From: Clostridia bacterium
GTDB taxonomy: Bacteria; Bacillota; Clostridia; Lachnospirales; Lachnospiraceae
Assembly (NCBI GenBank): GCA_003249225.1
Contig: QKJQ01000015.1
Span: forward strand, 124,001-188,000
DNA length: 64,000 nt
Direction: 5' to 3'
The position numbers and the translations under genes are program-made. The stretch's first letter is position 1. Every line of letters begins with the position of its first letter. Below the pieces are notes generated by a model. The model ran no database searches, was not told where the DNA came from, and saw only the letters and a list, made by a program, of their open reading frames with translations. Shown one piece after another: positions 24,159-34,020 of the stretch.

Positions 24159-25994
24159 TTACTCACCCTTAGCAGCTTTTGCAAGTTCTGCTCTTCTGTC
24201 AGCTTCGTTCTGCTGGAATGCTACACAGTCAGCGTAACCGTATGCATTAGCTTTGTCCTGCATTTCTGCCCAGAGAGCGTCAAATTTTTCATCGGTATCT
24301 GCGTAGATTGCCTGCCATGAATAAGATTTTATTGCTTCAGCTACCTGATTCCAGGTGGTTGCCAGCTCATCACTCTTTGTACTAGCTGTATATGAAGTTC
24401 CTGGTGCTACAGATACACCATGATTATCAATATAACTGGTGTAGGATTTAAATCCGGTAAAGCTTCTCCAGTCAGCCTCGATTGCGGATACATCATCCGT
24501 AATTCTGGTCGTCCAGTTCTTATAGTTATAGGATTCCCCATCGGTTTCAGGATTAATGGCATCAATCGTCCAGGTTGTATTATTGATCTTGCTTTCACCA
24601 TCTGCATAGGTTCCTGAATAGCCATCGGACATTTCTGTCTTGGTATCTGCTTTACAGGATTCACCAAGTGCTGTTAGGTAAGGCTGTCCGTCTGCATTAT
24701 AGTCCCAGCAAACACCCTTCGGACCATATTCTGTTGTCATTCTGCCTTCTGGTGTTGCAAGCCAGTTAATGATTGCCATACAAAGTTCTGGGTACTGAGT
24801 TTTTGCACCGATAGTCCATACTCGGTTTCCACCGTTTACATTTAATCCGTATGTAATGTTCTTAAAGTCATCTGCTACGAGCGGAAGCATTGCTTTGCCT
24901 TCTGCAAGATGAGCTTCTGTATTGTATGCGCCGCTTCCCATCCAGTTAAAGATTACGAAGAATGCACCACCTGCCTGATATGTTTCTGTCTGATCTGCAG
25001 ATGTCTGAGTCATAGAATCAGGATCAAGCAGACCACGCTGATATAATGTGTTATAGAATTTCAACATACGAAGGTACATACTTCCATCTGCAAAAAGATC
25101 CTGATAGGTATCTGTGTTCGTATCATAAAGACCAAAACCAAATTCATCATAGCCGTACAAAGCTGCTGTTGATTTTACGAACATAACCATATCGCCGTCC
25201 CAGTCAGGGAATAAAGATACGCCATAAGTCTGTCCGCCTGTATCGGATGTAGGATTAAGTGCAACCATATCAGCTAAAATGTCAACATAATCTTCCAGGG
25301 TACCAACTTCCGGATAACCAAGCTGCGCATATAAATCCCAACGGATGTCCGGATGATAGAATGCACCTTCGTGATCATCTGCAGAGGTTGCTACGTTATG
25401 ACCAAATCCATAAAGAACACCATCGGAAATGGATCTGTTCTTTTCAAGAGCCTGTGTCATGTTATCATAAATATACGTTCCATACGTCTCAACAAGATCT
25501 TCATCATCCCAGTCCCAAAGCATTCCTGCGTTATAAGCCTGTGAATATTCATCGGTGTCATTACCAAAGACTACGATATCACCAAGGTTACCTGATTCCA
25601 TACGTGTTGTGAATACACCGTCACCATCGTTAATAATATTAAGTTTTACATTGAACTTATCAAGCATTACCTGTGCGAACCAGCCGATCTGTTCACCAGA
25701 GTAGTTTGCAAGCTGTGTATAGACCGTAAGTTCAACTGTCTCCTCCGGAATAATATCAGCTAATGGATCTACTTCCGCTGCTTCTGTCGGTGTTGCTGTT
25801 GCCTCTGTTGTTGATCCGGTATCTGTGCTCCCCGCATCAGTACTTGCTGTTTCTGTTGGTGCTGCCGTAGCAGTAGCCTCTGCATTTGTTGTTCCAGTGT
25901 TTGAACCAGTATTTTCTTTACCACAAGCCGCAAAGGAAGCCAAGCCCATAGCAACAACTAAAAGCATTGCCAGTATTTTTTTTGCACGTAACAT
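24159..25994 (-). CDS. oligosaccharide ABC transporter solute-binding lipoprotein (family 1, LplA-like)
   Basis: 611 residues. The lipoprotein signal is MLRAKKILAMLLVVAMGLAS with the lipid-modified Cys at 24 (FAAC). A Thr/Ala/Glu-rich linker (about 28-75) tethers the domain to the membrane. The body is a large family 1 sugar-binding protein of the LplA/YtcQ type, rich in aromatic residues for sugar stacking (VFGNDTDEYSQAYNAGMLWD). AAGGAGGG precedes the ATG. It is the third gene after two permeases, all minus strand. No ATPase gene is present, as is typical: CUT1-type transporters of this group borrow a shared MsmX-like ATPase. The ligand is inferred from the GH31/GH95 neighbours. Confidence 0.88.
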   Translation of the reverse strand: MLRAKKILAMLLVVAMGLASFAACGKENTGSNTGTTNAEATATAAPTETASTDAGSTDTGSTTEATATPTEAAEVDPLADIIPEETVELTVYTQLANYSGEQIGWFAQVMLDKFNVKLNIINDGDGVFTTRMESGNLGDIVVFGNDTDEYSQAYNAGMLWDWDDEDLVETYGTYIYDNMTQALEKNRSISDGVLYGFGHNVATSADDHEGAFYHPDIRWDLYAQLGYPEVGTLEDYVDILADMVALNPTSDTGGQTYGVSLFPDWDGDMVMFVKSTAALYGYDEFGFGLYDTNTDTYQDLFADGSMYLRMLKFYNTLYQRGLLDPDSMTQTSADQTETYQAGGAFFVIFNWMGSGAYNTEAHLAEGKAMLPLVADDFKNITYGLNVNGGNRVWTIGAKTQYPELCMAIINWLATPEGRMTTEYGPKGVCWDYNADGQPYLTALGESCKADTKTEMSDGYSGTYADGESKINNTTWTIDAINPETDGESYNYKNWTTRITDDVSAIEADWRSFTGFKSYTSYIDNHGVSVAPGTSYTASTKSDELATTWNQVAEAIKSYSWQAIYADTDEKFDALWAEMQDKANAYGYADCVAFQQNEADRRAELAKAAKGE

Positions 25995-26067
25995 TTTTTA
26001 CCCTCCTTAAATTTTTATTTTTACATGCCCTTGCATCTGACATGTTAAAATCTTTCTCATGATCGTA

Positions 26068-27090
26068 TTACCCTTTTACAGCGCCCATCATGATACCTTT
26101 TTCAAAGTACCTTTGCATGAATGGGTAAACTAAAAGGATCGGTATTACAGTAATCATTGAAACCGTAAACTGAACCGTTCGTAAATTTAACGCCTGCTGC
26201 ATCATGGATTCCGATATCGATCCGCCGGATTCCATCAGTGTTTTCAGATTCGAGTTCGTACTCAGGTATATATACAACTGATATTGAAGTGAATAAAGCT
26301 TTGGTTTATCCGGCATAAGGATCATGGAGTCAATAAAGGAGTTCCATTGTCCAACAGCACCAAAGATAGCAATGGTTGCCAGAATCGGCTTACTGAGCGG
26401 CCAGATGATCTTTCCGAACACAGTCATGTATCCCGCACCATCCATCGCCGCACTTTCTTCAAGTTCAGCCGGAATCGATTCAATATAGGTCTTTACAAGG
26501 ATGATATTATAAGGAGCTACGATACCCGGAATAATATATGCCATAAAATTATTGGTAAGTCCAAGCATTGCCATATTAAGATACCATGGAATCAGCCCCG
26601 CATTAAAATACATGGTAATGATAATAAAACGGTACCAGACTTTTCTTCCCCACATTTCCTGTTTTGTTACAAGATAACCGACAAACCCGGATGCAATTAC
26701 CATTAACCCGGTACCGATCACCGTTCTTCCAACAGAAACCACAACAGAGTTACCAAGGTTGCTTACATTTACCAGTGCAAGGTAGTTTTCAAAGTGTATG
26801 CCGACCGGGTAGAACTTGATCGCACCGATCTGGGTCAGACTATTATCACTGATTGTATTTATGAATAGATAGTAAAAAGGGAAAATACAGGCCAGTGTAA
26901 ATAATGTGAATAAAAAATAGTTCAATACATTAAAAACCGCATCCATGACAGAAAATCTATACTGTCCGAATCCCTTGAACTTTGGTTTAAAGAAAAAGTT
27001 GTGTATCGGTCCATCCGATATATAACTGGTCTTTTCCATTCCCAGTATTACTTTATCATCAATTTCGTTCTTTTCGTTGATGTCTTTCAT
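26068..27090 (-). CDS. sugar ABC transporter permease, LplC/YtcP type
   Basis: 340 residues with six predicted membrane helices (first about 58-80). The ATPase-docking EAA loop is visible as ELEESAAMDGAGYMTVFGKI with IWPLSKP. The C-terminus PFMQRYFEKGIMMGAVKG is diagnostic of the LplC/YtcP branch. A 45-residue cytoplasmic N-terminal extension precedes the first helix. It follows the LplB-like permease after 14 bases and is cotranscribed with it; the pair forms the heterodimeric channel. Confidence 0.9.
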   Translation of the reverse strand: MKDINEKNEIDDKVILGMEKTSYISDGPIHNFFFKPKFKGFGQYRFSVMDAVFNVLNYFLFTLFTLACIFPFYYLFINTISDNSLTQIGAIKFYPVGIHFENYLALVNVSNLGNSVVVSVGRTVIGTGLMVIASGFVGYLVTKQEMWGRKVWYRFIIITMYFNAGLIPWYLNMAMLGLTNNFMAYIIPGIVAPYNIILVKTYIESIPAELEESAAMDGAGYMTVFGKIIWPLSKPILATIAIFGAVGQWNSFIDSMILMPDKPKLYSLQYQLYIYLSTNSNLKTLMESGGSISESMMQQALNLRTVQFTVSMITVIPILLVYPFMQRYFEKGIMMGAVKG

Positions 27091-27104
27091 TGGTATCCCC
27101 CCTT

Positions 27105-28562
27105 CTATACGATAGTTTCTCCACGAACCAGTTTGGAACCGCGATTTGCAAGGAACAGCAGTGTTATACTGACAATTGACTTCATCATACCTATAACAGT
27201 TGCCAGCGCGACATTGGATGCACCACCGCTTCCAAGACCCAGGTTGTATACGTAAAGATCAAGGACTTCTATGGTATCTTTGTTCATTGAATTCTTAAAT
27301 ACAAAGTACTGGTCCATACCATTGCTTAAGATTCCTGCGATAGAAAGCAGCAATAATACAAAATAGGTAGGAAGCAGAGAAGGAATGGTTATGTGTAAAA
27401 TCCTTCGGAATCTTCCGGCACCATCTACCGTCGCCGCTTCGAAAAGCTGCTGGTCAATACCAGAAATGGCCGCTATGTAGATGATTGCACTCCATCCAAG
27501 ACCTTTCCACATTCCCCAGGCTAACATCTTGATCCAGATATGGTCACTGCTCTGCAGAAAGAGAATCCCATCGTCGATGATACCCGCATCGATCAAGACA
27601 GAGTTCAAGAAACCTTCTTTTGAAAAAATTGCAAGAGCAACAGCATAAATTAAGACCCAGCTTATGAAGTTCGGGATTGTTGTAAAGGTCTGAATGAAAC
27701 GACGGTATCGCATTGCCTTAATCTCTGTCAGAAAGATTGCAAAGGCCATAGCGCACCAGGAGGTTGCAAGTCCAAGTCCACTCATCGCCAGAGTATTCCT
27801 CATTACTCTGAAAATATCCTGTCTTGTTGCAGCATTCTTGAACAGATAAGTGAACCACTTGAAGCCCACGAAACGGTCCCCTGTCAGTTCATAGCCTGCT
27901 TTGTAATCAAAGAGCGTTACCCGCCATCCCCACAACGGCAGATACATGAATACAAGTGTCAGGGCAATGAAAGGAAGCAGAAGCAGGAATAATTTGAACT
28001 TTGCCTGCATTTCAAACTTGTCCTCTTTTTTTGCTTTTGGAAGCAGAAAGAATACAATGACGCTTAGGAGAAAAATTACGGCAAGCACTGCTAGAATAAT
28101 GATGAGACCATTTGCGAAGATTGGTTCAACTTTATCTGTGTTCGTGGAATTGCAGAACGCATTGTAGGCCGTGAACAGACCGCTCATACATCCGGTTGCA
28201 ACAAGAGTTCCCAGTATGGTCACTCCTACCCCAAGCTTTTTAAGCTTGATTTCTCCAAGACTCATGCACATTCCAGCCGCAACTATGGCCAGACCTATGC
28301 ATCCCCCAAGACTGGAGAGATTTAAAAGGCGTAAGGTCCCTTCTTCGACCCAGCCTTTTGTAACAGCTCGTGTAAATTCTTCTGTAAGCTTTCCATAGGA
28401 GTAACCTGATGTAAATAATGATAAGGTCTTATTAACAAGACCACTCATCCGCGCGGGATTTAAACCGGGTACAAACATAAAGACCACTGCAAAGATTGCC
28501 AAAACTCGCAATATGTACAGCAGATAATCCGGTAGTGTTCGTTTCACTTGTTGTTTCTTCAT
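27105..28562 (-). CDS. sugar ABC transporter permease, LplB type, with extra N-terminal membrane domain
   Basis: 485 residues, about 180 longer than a usual LplB permease. The canonical permease starts near residue 195 (KFKLFLLLLPFIALTLVFMY) and has the EAA loop LFEAATVDGAGRFRRILHIT and C-terminal NRGSKLVRGETIV. The first 190 residues carry about four additional helices (e.g. YILRVLAIFAVVFMFVPGL and GLIIILAVLAVIFLLSVIVF) with no recognised function. The ATG at 28562 has GGAGG seven bases upstream. First gene of permease-permease-binding protein. The inverted repeat and CGTAAA box at 28688-28724 probably control the operon. Confidence 0.88.
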   Translation of the reverse strand: MKKQQVKRTLPDYLLYILRVLAIFAVVFMFVPGLNPARMSGLVNKTLSLFTSGYSYGKLTEEFTRAVTKGWVEEGTLRLLNLSSLGGCIGLAIVAAGMCMSLGEIKLKKLGVGVTILGTLVATGCMSGLFTAYNAFCNSTNTDKVEPIFANGLIIILAVLAVIFLLSVIVFFLLPKAKKEDKFEMQAKFKLFLLLLPFIALTLVFMYLPLWGWRVTLFDYKAGYELTGDRFVGFKWFTYLFKNAATRQDIFRVMRNTLAMSGLGLATSWCAMAFAIFLTEIKAMRYRRFIQTFTTIPNFISWVLIYAVALAIFSKEGFLNSVLIDAGIIDDGILFLQSSDHIWIKMLAWGMWKGLGWSAIIYIAAISGIDQQLFEAATVDGAGRFRRILHITIPSLLPTYFVLLLLSIAGILSNGMDQYFVFKNSMNKDTIEVLDLYVYNLGLGSGGASNVALATVIGMMKSIVSITLLFLANRGSKLVRGETIV

Positions 28563-28687
28563 AGTTTTTCCTCCAACCTTTTCCTGCCTGTTGTATCTTG
28601 CATTAATTATATGCAATAAAAGCAGAAGATAATACCTCAATAAATTTATTAAAAATACCCTAATAATTATATTTAGTTTTCTAAAAT

Positions 28688-28724
28688 ATAGTGTAATCCG
28701 AACATAAATACACTATTTTACGCA
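28688..28724 (-). promoter_or_regulatory. operator region of the ABC operon
   Basis: Perfect inverted repeat ATAGTGTA-N13-TACACTAT (28688-28716) abutting CATGCGTAAAATAG on the minus strand. A TATAAT at about 28670-28665 lies downstream with only a weak -35. The rest of the 215-base leader shows nothing else. Confidence 0.45.
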
Positions 28725-28765
28725 TGAAAATGCATCATTAACCGTATATTGCTTCTTTGCAACAT

Positions 28766-28792
28766 AAAAAAAGGACGGTCAATTGACCGTCC
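28766..28792 (-). terminator. terminator overlapping the end of the second solute-binding gene
   Basis: Perfect 20-base palindrome GGACGGTCAATTGACCGTCC followed by seven T on the minus strand. The TGA stop (28781-28779) is at the centre of the palindrome. Confidence 0.9.
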
Positions 28793-30449
28793 ATGCCTCT
28801 AACTTTTCATGCAGTAATTCTGTTACAATACCATTGACATCAAGTGCTCCGGCATCAATCAAAGCATTCTGGAACTCCTCCCAAATACCATCAAACTCAT
28901 CCTGAGAGCATATGATTGATCTGACCAGATATTCATAGGATATAGCATCCAGTGATGCTTCGTAATCCTCTACTTTTTGAGGAAAGCTCCATTGATATAT
29001 GGCCCCATACGGCGAGATCTGTCCAAACGATTCGGTTGAAGGGAAGATATCAAGCAAAGATTCCACGCCCCATGCTGATAAAGCCTTTTTTTCTTCTTCA
29101 TTGTAGTTTGCTATTGTCGTTTCTCTGTTATTCGATGTAAAGTAATCACCGTTCGAATCCAACGCTCCGTCTCCATACCGAGGAAATGGATAGGTATGAT
29201 ATCCGACACCGCTCTCCTTTTCATAGTTTACATCGGTATCTTTTTTTAACTGCTCTGCTTCTGTAACATAACGCTTTCCATTCTCATCGATCCCATAATT
29301 GACTCCTTCAATGCCCCAGTTCAGGAGAATCTGAGCCTCTTCCGAACACATCCAGTCCAAAAACTCTATCAAGCGGTCCGGGTTGGAACATGACTGCGTA
29401 ATAGCGAGTCCCCATCCTGTCGACAATCCCTGATCATACAATATGGAATTCTTTATATCTTCATTCAGGGTAACCGGCAGACCGGCATACGTTCTGTCGT
29501 ACTCTCCATTCGCTTTCAAAATTTTCTCGGCATCTTCATAATCCCACTTTGAATCAAGGATTCCAAGCACCCGGCCTTCTGCAATCTTCGCCATATAATC
29601 TTCATACTGCTGGGTGGCAAAATCAGCATCCAGAATGCCCTCATTATACATACGATTCAGCCACTTATAATATTCATATTGTCCGGAGGACATATGCTTA
29701 TAATATACCGAATAATCATCGTCGTCATCTACGACCCACTGTCCGTTATCCGGATATCCATTAATAAAGCCGGAAGGATTGGCAAGCGTTATGTACCATC
29801 TCCAGTCAGAACAGGAAATGCTGATACCAAGCGTTTCTTTACCATTGATCGTTGGATAAGCCGCCAGATAATTTTTTATCTGGTTTTCATATTCTTCGAG
29901 AGTATATGGAATTTCATAATTGTTATAGGCAAGTACCGCCCATTGCAGCTGCGCCGAACCAGCTGTTGTAAAAATCTGATTATCGACCGGACTGCAAGCT
30001 AACTGGTAAATGGATGGATCTTCAACACTATTTTGTAACTTGTCAATCTGATCACCATATAGTTTTTTAATGTTCTCACCATAGGTATCGATCAGATCGG
30101 TTAGGTCGATCAGGGCTCCCTTTGCAATCAATGTCGCCCCATCTCCCTTTGCAAAGATGAGATCAGGATATTCTCCGGACACGATCATCAGCTTAATCTT
30201 ATCATTGCTTCCATTTACCGGATACTCTGTCTTCAACGTAACACCAGTCGCCTCTGTAATCGCTTGTGCTACCGGATCAGTCCATGGATCCTCTTCCCCA
30301 TCCGCGCTGTAATAGGTAAATGTGATCGGTGTTTTATCTTCGGTACCGATAAGATTTGTTCCTTTGTCTGTTTCGCGCTCGCAGCCACTGATCATCCCTG
30401 CCAGCATAACCGTTATACACCCAAGTACAATCCAGTATTTCCCCCTCAT
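28779..30449 (-). CDS. second solute-binding lipoprotein (family 1, LplA/YtcQ-like)
   Basis: 556 residues. Signal MRGKYWIVLGCITVMLAGMI with lipid-modified Cys at 23 (ISGC). The body is a family 1 extracellular solute-binding protein (TPITFTYYSADGEEDPWTDP, then IMLNW-like LNWGIEGVNYGIDENGKRYV near the C-terminus). ATG at 30449 with GGAGGAAGG upstream. It follows the kinase and response regulator on the same strand after 80 bases and is separated from the permeases by a terminator. It may be an alternative binding subunit for those permeases or a sensor partner delivering ligand to the kinase; the sequence does not decide. The last codons form the terminator stem. Confidence 0.85.
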   Translation of the reverse strand: MRGKYWIVLGCITVMLAGMISGCERETDKGTNLIGTEDKTPITFTYYSADGEEDPWTDPVAQAITEATGVTLKTEYPVNGSNDKIKLMIVSGEYPDLIFAKGDGATLIAKGALIDLTDLIDTYGENIKKLYGDQIDKLQNSVEDPSIYQLACSPVDNQIFTTAGSAQLQWAVLAYNNYEIPYTLEEYENQIKNYLAAYPTINGKETLGISISCSDWRWYITLANPSGFINGYPDNGQWVVDDDDDYSVYYKHMSSGQYEYYKWLNRMYNEGILDADFATQQYEDYMAKIAEGRVLGILDSKWDYEDAEKILKANGEYDRTYAGLPVTLNEDIKNSILYDQGLSTGWGLAITQSCSNPDRLIEFLDWMCSEEAQILLNWGIEGVNYGIDENGKRYVTEAEQLKKDTDVNYEKESGVGYHTYPFPRYGDGALDSNGDYFTSNNRETTIANYNEEEKKALSAWGVESLLDIFPSTESFGQISPYGAIYQWSFPQKVEDYEASLDAISYEYLVRSIICSQDEFDGIWEEFQNALIDAGALDVNGIVTELLHEKLEAWTVN

Positions 30450-30529
30450 ACCTTCCTCCATTTCTGCTTTTTTGTATCCTATCAGCATATCTGCTCGTCA
30501 TGCCAATGCTACAAAAGACAGTATCAGAA

Positions 30530-32059
30530 CTATACCTGTTTCTTAAATTCCTTCGGACTGACACCGACATACCTTTTGAATTTTGCATAAAAATAATCAA
30601 TGTTACTGAAGCCAACACGCTCCGATACTTGATATACTTTCAGATCCGTATCATTCAGCAGTCGTTTTGCATTTTCAATTCTGATGTGATCTAAAACATT
30701 ATTGAAGCTCTCTCCCATTTCACGTTTGAATATCTTACCAAGATAGGCGCTGTTATAATTGAACATTTTCGCAATCGCTTCAAGTTTCAGATCTTTGTCA
30801 TAATTGTTCTCCATGTAGGCATTCATTCGTTTAATAATTGTATCGGAAGAAGAAGCCCCGATCACATTGCTGATTCCCAGACAATAGGTGTAAAGATATT
30901 CCTGCAGTTTACCCAGCGTATCTGCATTGTTGATTTGTTCTGTCAGCAGATCGATGTCAGGAAATTCCGCATCTTTTCCATTGTATCTGCGAAGGATCAG
31001 ATTTTGTATCTGTGTTACGACACGAACCATACGTATCTTGATTTCTGCTTCTTTTTGCAGAAGCTTTCTGAAACGAAGCGGAAGATCGTCGATCAAAAGC
31101 TTCAGCCCTTCGACATCTCCAAGCTCGATCAGCTGCATCAGCTGCTCGACGGAAAGATTACGCTCATTTTTACCGGACTCTTCCAAAAGGCGAAGGGTAA
31201 CCACATCCGAATCTCCGTACAAAAATCTGTAATCCAGCAACAGACAGGCGCTTTCATAGGAAAAATGAAGGTCTTCCCAGTTCGTAACATTATGCCCAAT
31301 GGTGATAAAAAAGGAAGTACCAAGCAGTATGTTCAGTTTTTCATTTGCACTAATCAGTTTTTTCTCAAATTCTGCACTTTCATACCCTTTTCCAATCAGT
31401 GCCCATTTGTCATCTTCAATCGGTACACGCTCTGTACGTTCCATGCTGTGCAGCAGGCATTCGATTTTTTCTTCTCTCATTTCGGTATTCGGTTCGCTGG
31501 CAAAACCCAGTGTATTTCCATCCAGTACCGCGACGCAGAAAGTATCATATCTGAAATCCACCCCATAGGGACGAATTTCTTTTCGCAAGATTTCTTTGTC
31601 ATCCAGATATAAAAGCAGTCGCCTTAGAACTTCCTGTTTTGCTTTTAATTCATTTTTTCCGTAATAAGCTTCCAGGTTCTTCGCGGATTCAAGCTCTCGA
31701 AGCACTTCCTTAATATTATCTAAAAGCTCATCTTCATCGATCGGCTTTAACAGGTATGCTCTGACACCAAGTGACACTGCCGTCTTCGCAAATTCAAAGT
31801 CAGAATACCCGGTCAATATGATGAACGTTCCTTCAAATCCCTGCTTTTTTGCTTCACGAATCAGCTCGATTCCTGAGAGACCCGGCATTTTAAGATCCAC
31901 CAGAACAACATCTGGCTGAAATTCAAGAACTTTTTGCAGCCCGTCTTTTCCGTCTTGACCCTCCGCACAGATCTCGAAACCAAGCTCTTCCCAGGAAAGC
32001 AGTTCCTTTAATCCAGAGCGCACGATTGGCTCATCATCAATTATCATCATCTGGTACAT
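30530..32059 (-). CDS. YesN-type response regulator with AraC DNA-binding domain
   Basis: 509 residues. Receiver domain about 1-120 with acidic pocket IDDEP, phospho-acceptor in VVLVDLKMPG, then TGYSDFEFA and YLLKPI. The long middle region is the usual YesN linker. The C-terminal about 100 residues are an AraC/XylS double helix-turn-helix (AIAKMFNYNSAYLGKIFKRE and VYQVSERVGFSNIDYFYAKF, then GVSPKEFKK). It should activate sugar genes when phosphorylated by the adjacent kinase, 12 bases upstream. The recurring CGTAAA boxes before araA, GH31, the ABC operon and GH95 are candidate targets. Confidence 0.92.
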   Translation of the reverse strand: MYQMMIIDDEPIVRSGLKELLSWEELGFEICAEGQDGKDGLQKVLEFQPDVVLVDLKMPGLSGIELIREAKKQGFEGTFIILTGYSDFEFAKTAVSLGVRAYLLKPIDEDELLDNIKEVLRELESAKNLEAYYGKNELKAKQEVLRRLLLYLDDKEILRKEIRPYGVDFRYDTFCVAVLDGNTLGFASEPNTEMREEKIECLLHSMERTERVPIEDDKWALIGKGYESAEFEKKLISANEKLNILLGTSFFITIGHNVTNWEDLHFSYESACLLLDYRFLYGDSDVVTLRLLEESGKNERNLSVEQLMQLIELGDVEGLKLLIDDLPLRFRKLLQKEAEIKIRMVRVVTQIQNLILRRYNGKDAEFPDIDLLTEQINNADTLGKLQEYLYTYCLGISNVIGASSSDTIIKRMNAYMENNYDKDLKLEAIAKMFNYNSAYLGKIFKREMGESFNNVLDHIRIENAKRLLNDTDLKVYQVSERVGFSNIDYFYAKFKRYVGVSPKEFKKQV

Positions 32060-32071
32060 AGATCCTTCTCC

Positions 32072-33850
32072 TTATCTCATGTTCCGTGGCAGTTCAATAA
32101 CTACCGATGTTCCTTCATCGTTTTTACTTGTAATTACAAGGCCATACTTTTCACCATACAGCAGTTTGATTCTCTGGTTTACATTGCTAAGACCTATGTG
32201 ACTCCTGTCAAGATGTCCAAAATCATTCAGACCTTCTTTAATCTCTTTTAACTCCTCTTCGTTCATACCACATCCATTGTCTGTTACATGAATGCGAAGC
32301 TTATCCGTATTCTCTATAATTATATGGATTTCCCCGCCGCCCTCTTTTTGTTCCAGACCATGAACAAAGGCATTTTCTACAATTGGCTGAATGAGCAGCG
32401 GCATGATCTTGTAGTCATCAATGCTGCATCGAATATCCACCTGGTAACGTATTCTGTCACCAAAACGATACTGCTGTATCTTCAGATAATATTCGACCAG
32501 TTCGATCTCTGATTTGAAGGTGACCAGCGTATCCCCGACCTGGATATTCCTTCGCATAATTTTGGCCAGCATTTTGACCAGTTCCTCAATGTCTGGCTGG
32601 TGGTTCACACGAGCCTTCATTCGAATGGTCTCCAGTGTATTGTATAAAAAGTGCGGATTGATCTGGCTGGCGAGCATCTTGAACTCAACATCCTTCTGTC
32701 TGCTGTTAAGCTGCTCTTTCTGCAGCTGTTCCTCGTACACTACGGTCAGCAACTGCTGCATACTGTCTATCATGGTGTATAGATCCTGATAAAGATCACT
32801 GATCTCATCATGTCCGGATATGTTTTTCTTTATATCAAAGTCGCCCTGTGCTACTTTATGCATCTGTTCCCGCAGCTTACGGACCCTGTGGCTGAAGCGT
32901 GCAGAGAAAGAATTAATCAGTAAAAAGGAACAGATTACCGCAAAAATAATAATAATTATGCTGGTCGCACTTCTCTTATTGATTTCATGCAGGATGTCCG
33001 AATAGGGATGAATGCTGACAAGCGCTATCTCGTTCTCCATAGTGCTATAGGATTTGTCGGAAGGCAGCTTACTGATTGTCAGAACACATTCCTCTCCTTT
33101 GTATTGTACTCTTGTGCTTGACCCCGCGCTATCCTGCAAAAGTTCGATCAGCTCCTGTTGGTCGGTATCTTCTGTATTCGTAGCAACGACATATCTGTTA
33201 TCGAGAACAAATGCTGTCTCATATTCTCTTCCTGACAGCAGTTCATTCATCAACTCCTGTTTTACCACAATAACAAGAACACCAATGTTCACATCATCTG
33301 TATTCTTGATCAGACGCACCAGCACCAGATATTTTTCCAGTTTGACCGGCTCGTACTTGTAATACCAGGCAGCACGTCCATTCATTTCAAAGGCTTTCTG
33401 ATACCATGCGGAATTTCGAATGTCCTCATCCACCTTCACAAGTCTTGAACTGCTGGCAATGGTATCATTTTCCACGTAAATGCTGATTCCTTCAATTTCA
33501 TGTGTATAATCATTCAGATACTGGTTGACAGCATCGTAATTACGATAAGCATCAATAAACGCGTCATAGGATGCATATTGTGTTAATGCCAGGGATTCCA
33601 GTTCGTCATCAAAGTACATTTTCAGAGAAACATCCGTTACAATACGCATATTCTCACGAATTGTTGTCTCGAGAAGATTAAGCTCTGCCTGTTCCGAATC
33701 TTTCGCCTGCTGAATCAGAATGTTTCTTGTCGATGAGGTTAAAAAGATGCTGACAACGATCAATGGAAGAACGCCCCCGATTATATAGATGAACAGCATC
33801 CGCTCTCTTGTATTCATATATTTAAAAAAATGACGTATTCTGTCTTTCAT
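32072..33850 (-). CDS. YesM-type sensor histidine kinase
   Basis: 592 residues. Two membrane helices (about 19-40 and 300-322) flank an extracellular dCache-like sensor. A HAMP follows (RVRKLREQMHKVAQGDFDI), then a His_kinase domain with phosphorylatable His in ASQINPHFLYNTLETIRMKA and an ATPase domain with LIQPIVENAFVHGL (N box) and VTDNGCGMN. Kinases of this class sense sugars directly or via a binding lipoprotein and pair with YesN regulators. The start is not certain: AGGG lies four bases before the ATG at 33850. A promoter lies 60-90 bases upstream. First gene of kinase-regulator-binding protein. Confidence 0.9.
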   Translation of the reverse strand: MKDRIRHFFKYMNTRERMLFIYIIGGVLPLIVVSIFLTSSTRNILIQQAKDSEQAELNLLETTIRENMRIVTDVSLKMYFDDELESLALTQYASYDAFIDAYRNYDAVNQYLNDYTHEIEGISIYVENDTIASSSRLVKVDEDIRNSAWYQKAFEMNGRAAWYYKYEPVKLEKYLVLVRLIKNTDDVNIGVLVIVVKQELMNELLSGREYETAFVLDNRYVVATNTEDTDQQELIELLQDSAGSSTRVQYKGEECVLTISKLPSDKSYSTMENEIALVSIHPYSDILHEINKRSATSIIIIIFAVICSFLLINSFSARFSHRVRKLREQMHKVAQGDFDIKKNISGHDEISDLYQDLYTMIDSMQQLLTVVYEEQLQKEQLNSRQKDVEFKMLASQINPHFLYNTLETIRMKARVNHQPDIEELVKMLAKIMRRNIQVGDTLVTFKSEIELVEYYLKIQQYRFGDRIRYQVDIRCSIDDYKIMPLLIQPIVENAFVHGLEQKEGGGEIHIIIENTDKLRIHVTDNGCGMNEEELKEIKEGLNDFGHLDRSHIGLSNVNQRIKLLYGEKYGLVITSKNDEGTSVVIELPRNMR

Positions 33851-33911
33851 TACACCCTACATTCCTGCACATGTGTTGCGCATATCAAGTTCGAAACAAT
33901 TGCTTCTCTTA

Positions 33912-33940
33912 ATTATAATCTAACCTACTGCATTTCGCAA
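33912..33940 (-). promoter_or_regulatory. promoter of the kinase-regulator operon
   Basis: TTGCGA (33940-33935), a 17-base spacer and TATAAT (33917-33912) on the minus strand. Confidence 0.65.
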
Positions 33941-33987
33941 GCAGACTGCCTCTTTCGGCTGGCGAAATACAGGAAAAATAATATGCC

Positions 33988-34016
33988 GAAAACGACCCTG
34001 ATACTATCAGGGCCGT
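33988..34016 (-). terminator. GH95 gene terminator
   Basis: ACGGCCCTGATA / TATCAGGGTCGT with one G-T pair, then TTTT on the minus strand, just after the GH95 stop. Confidence 0.75.
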
Positions 34017-34020
34017 AGGT

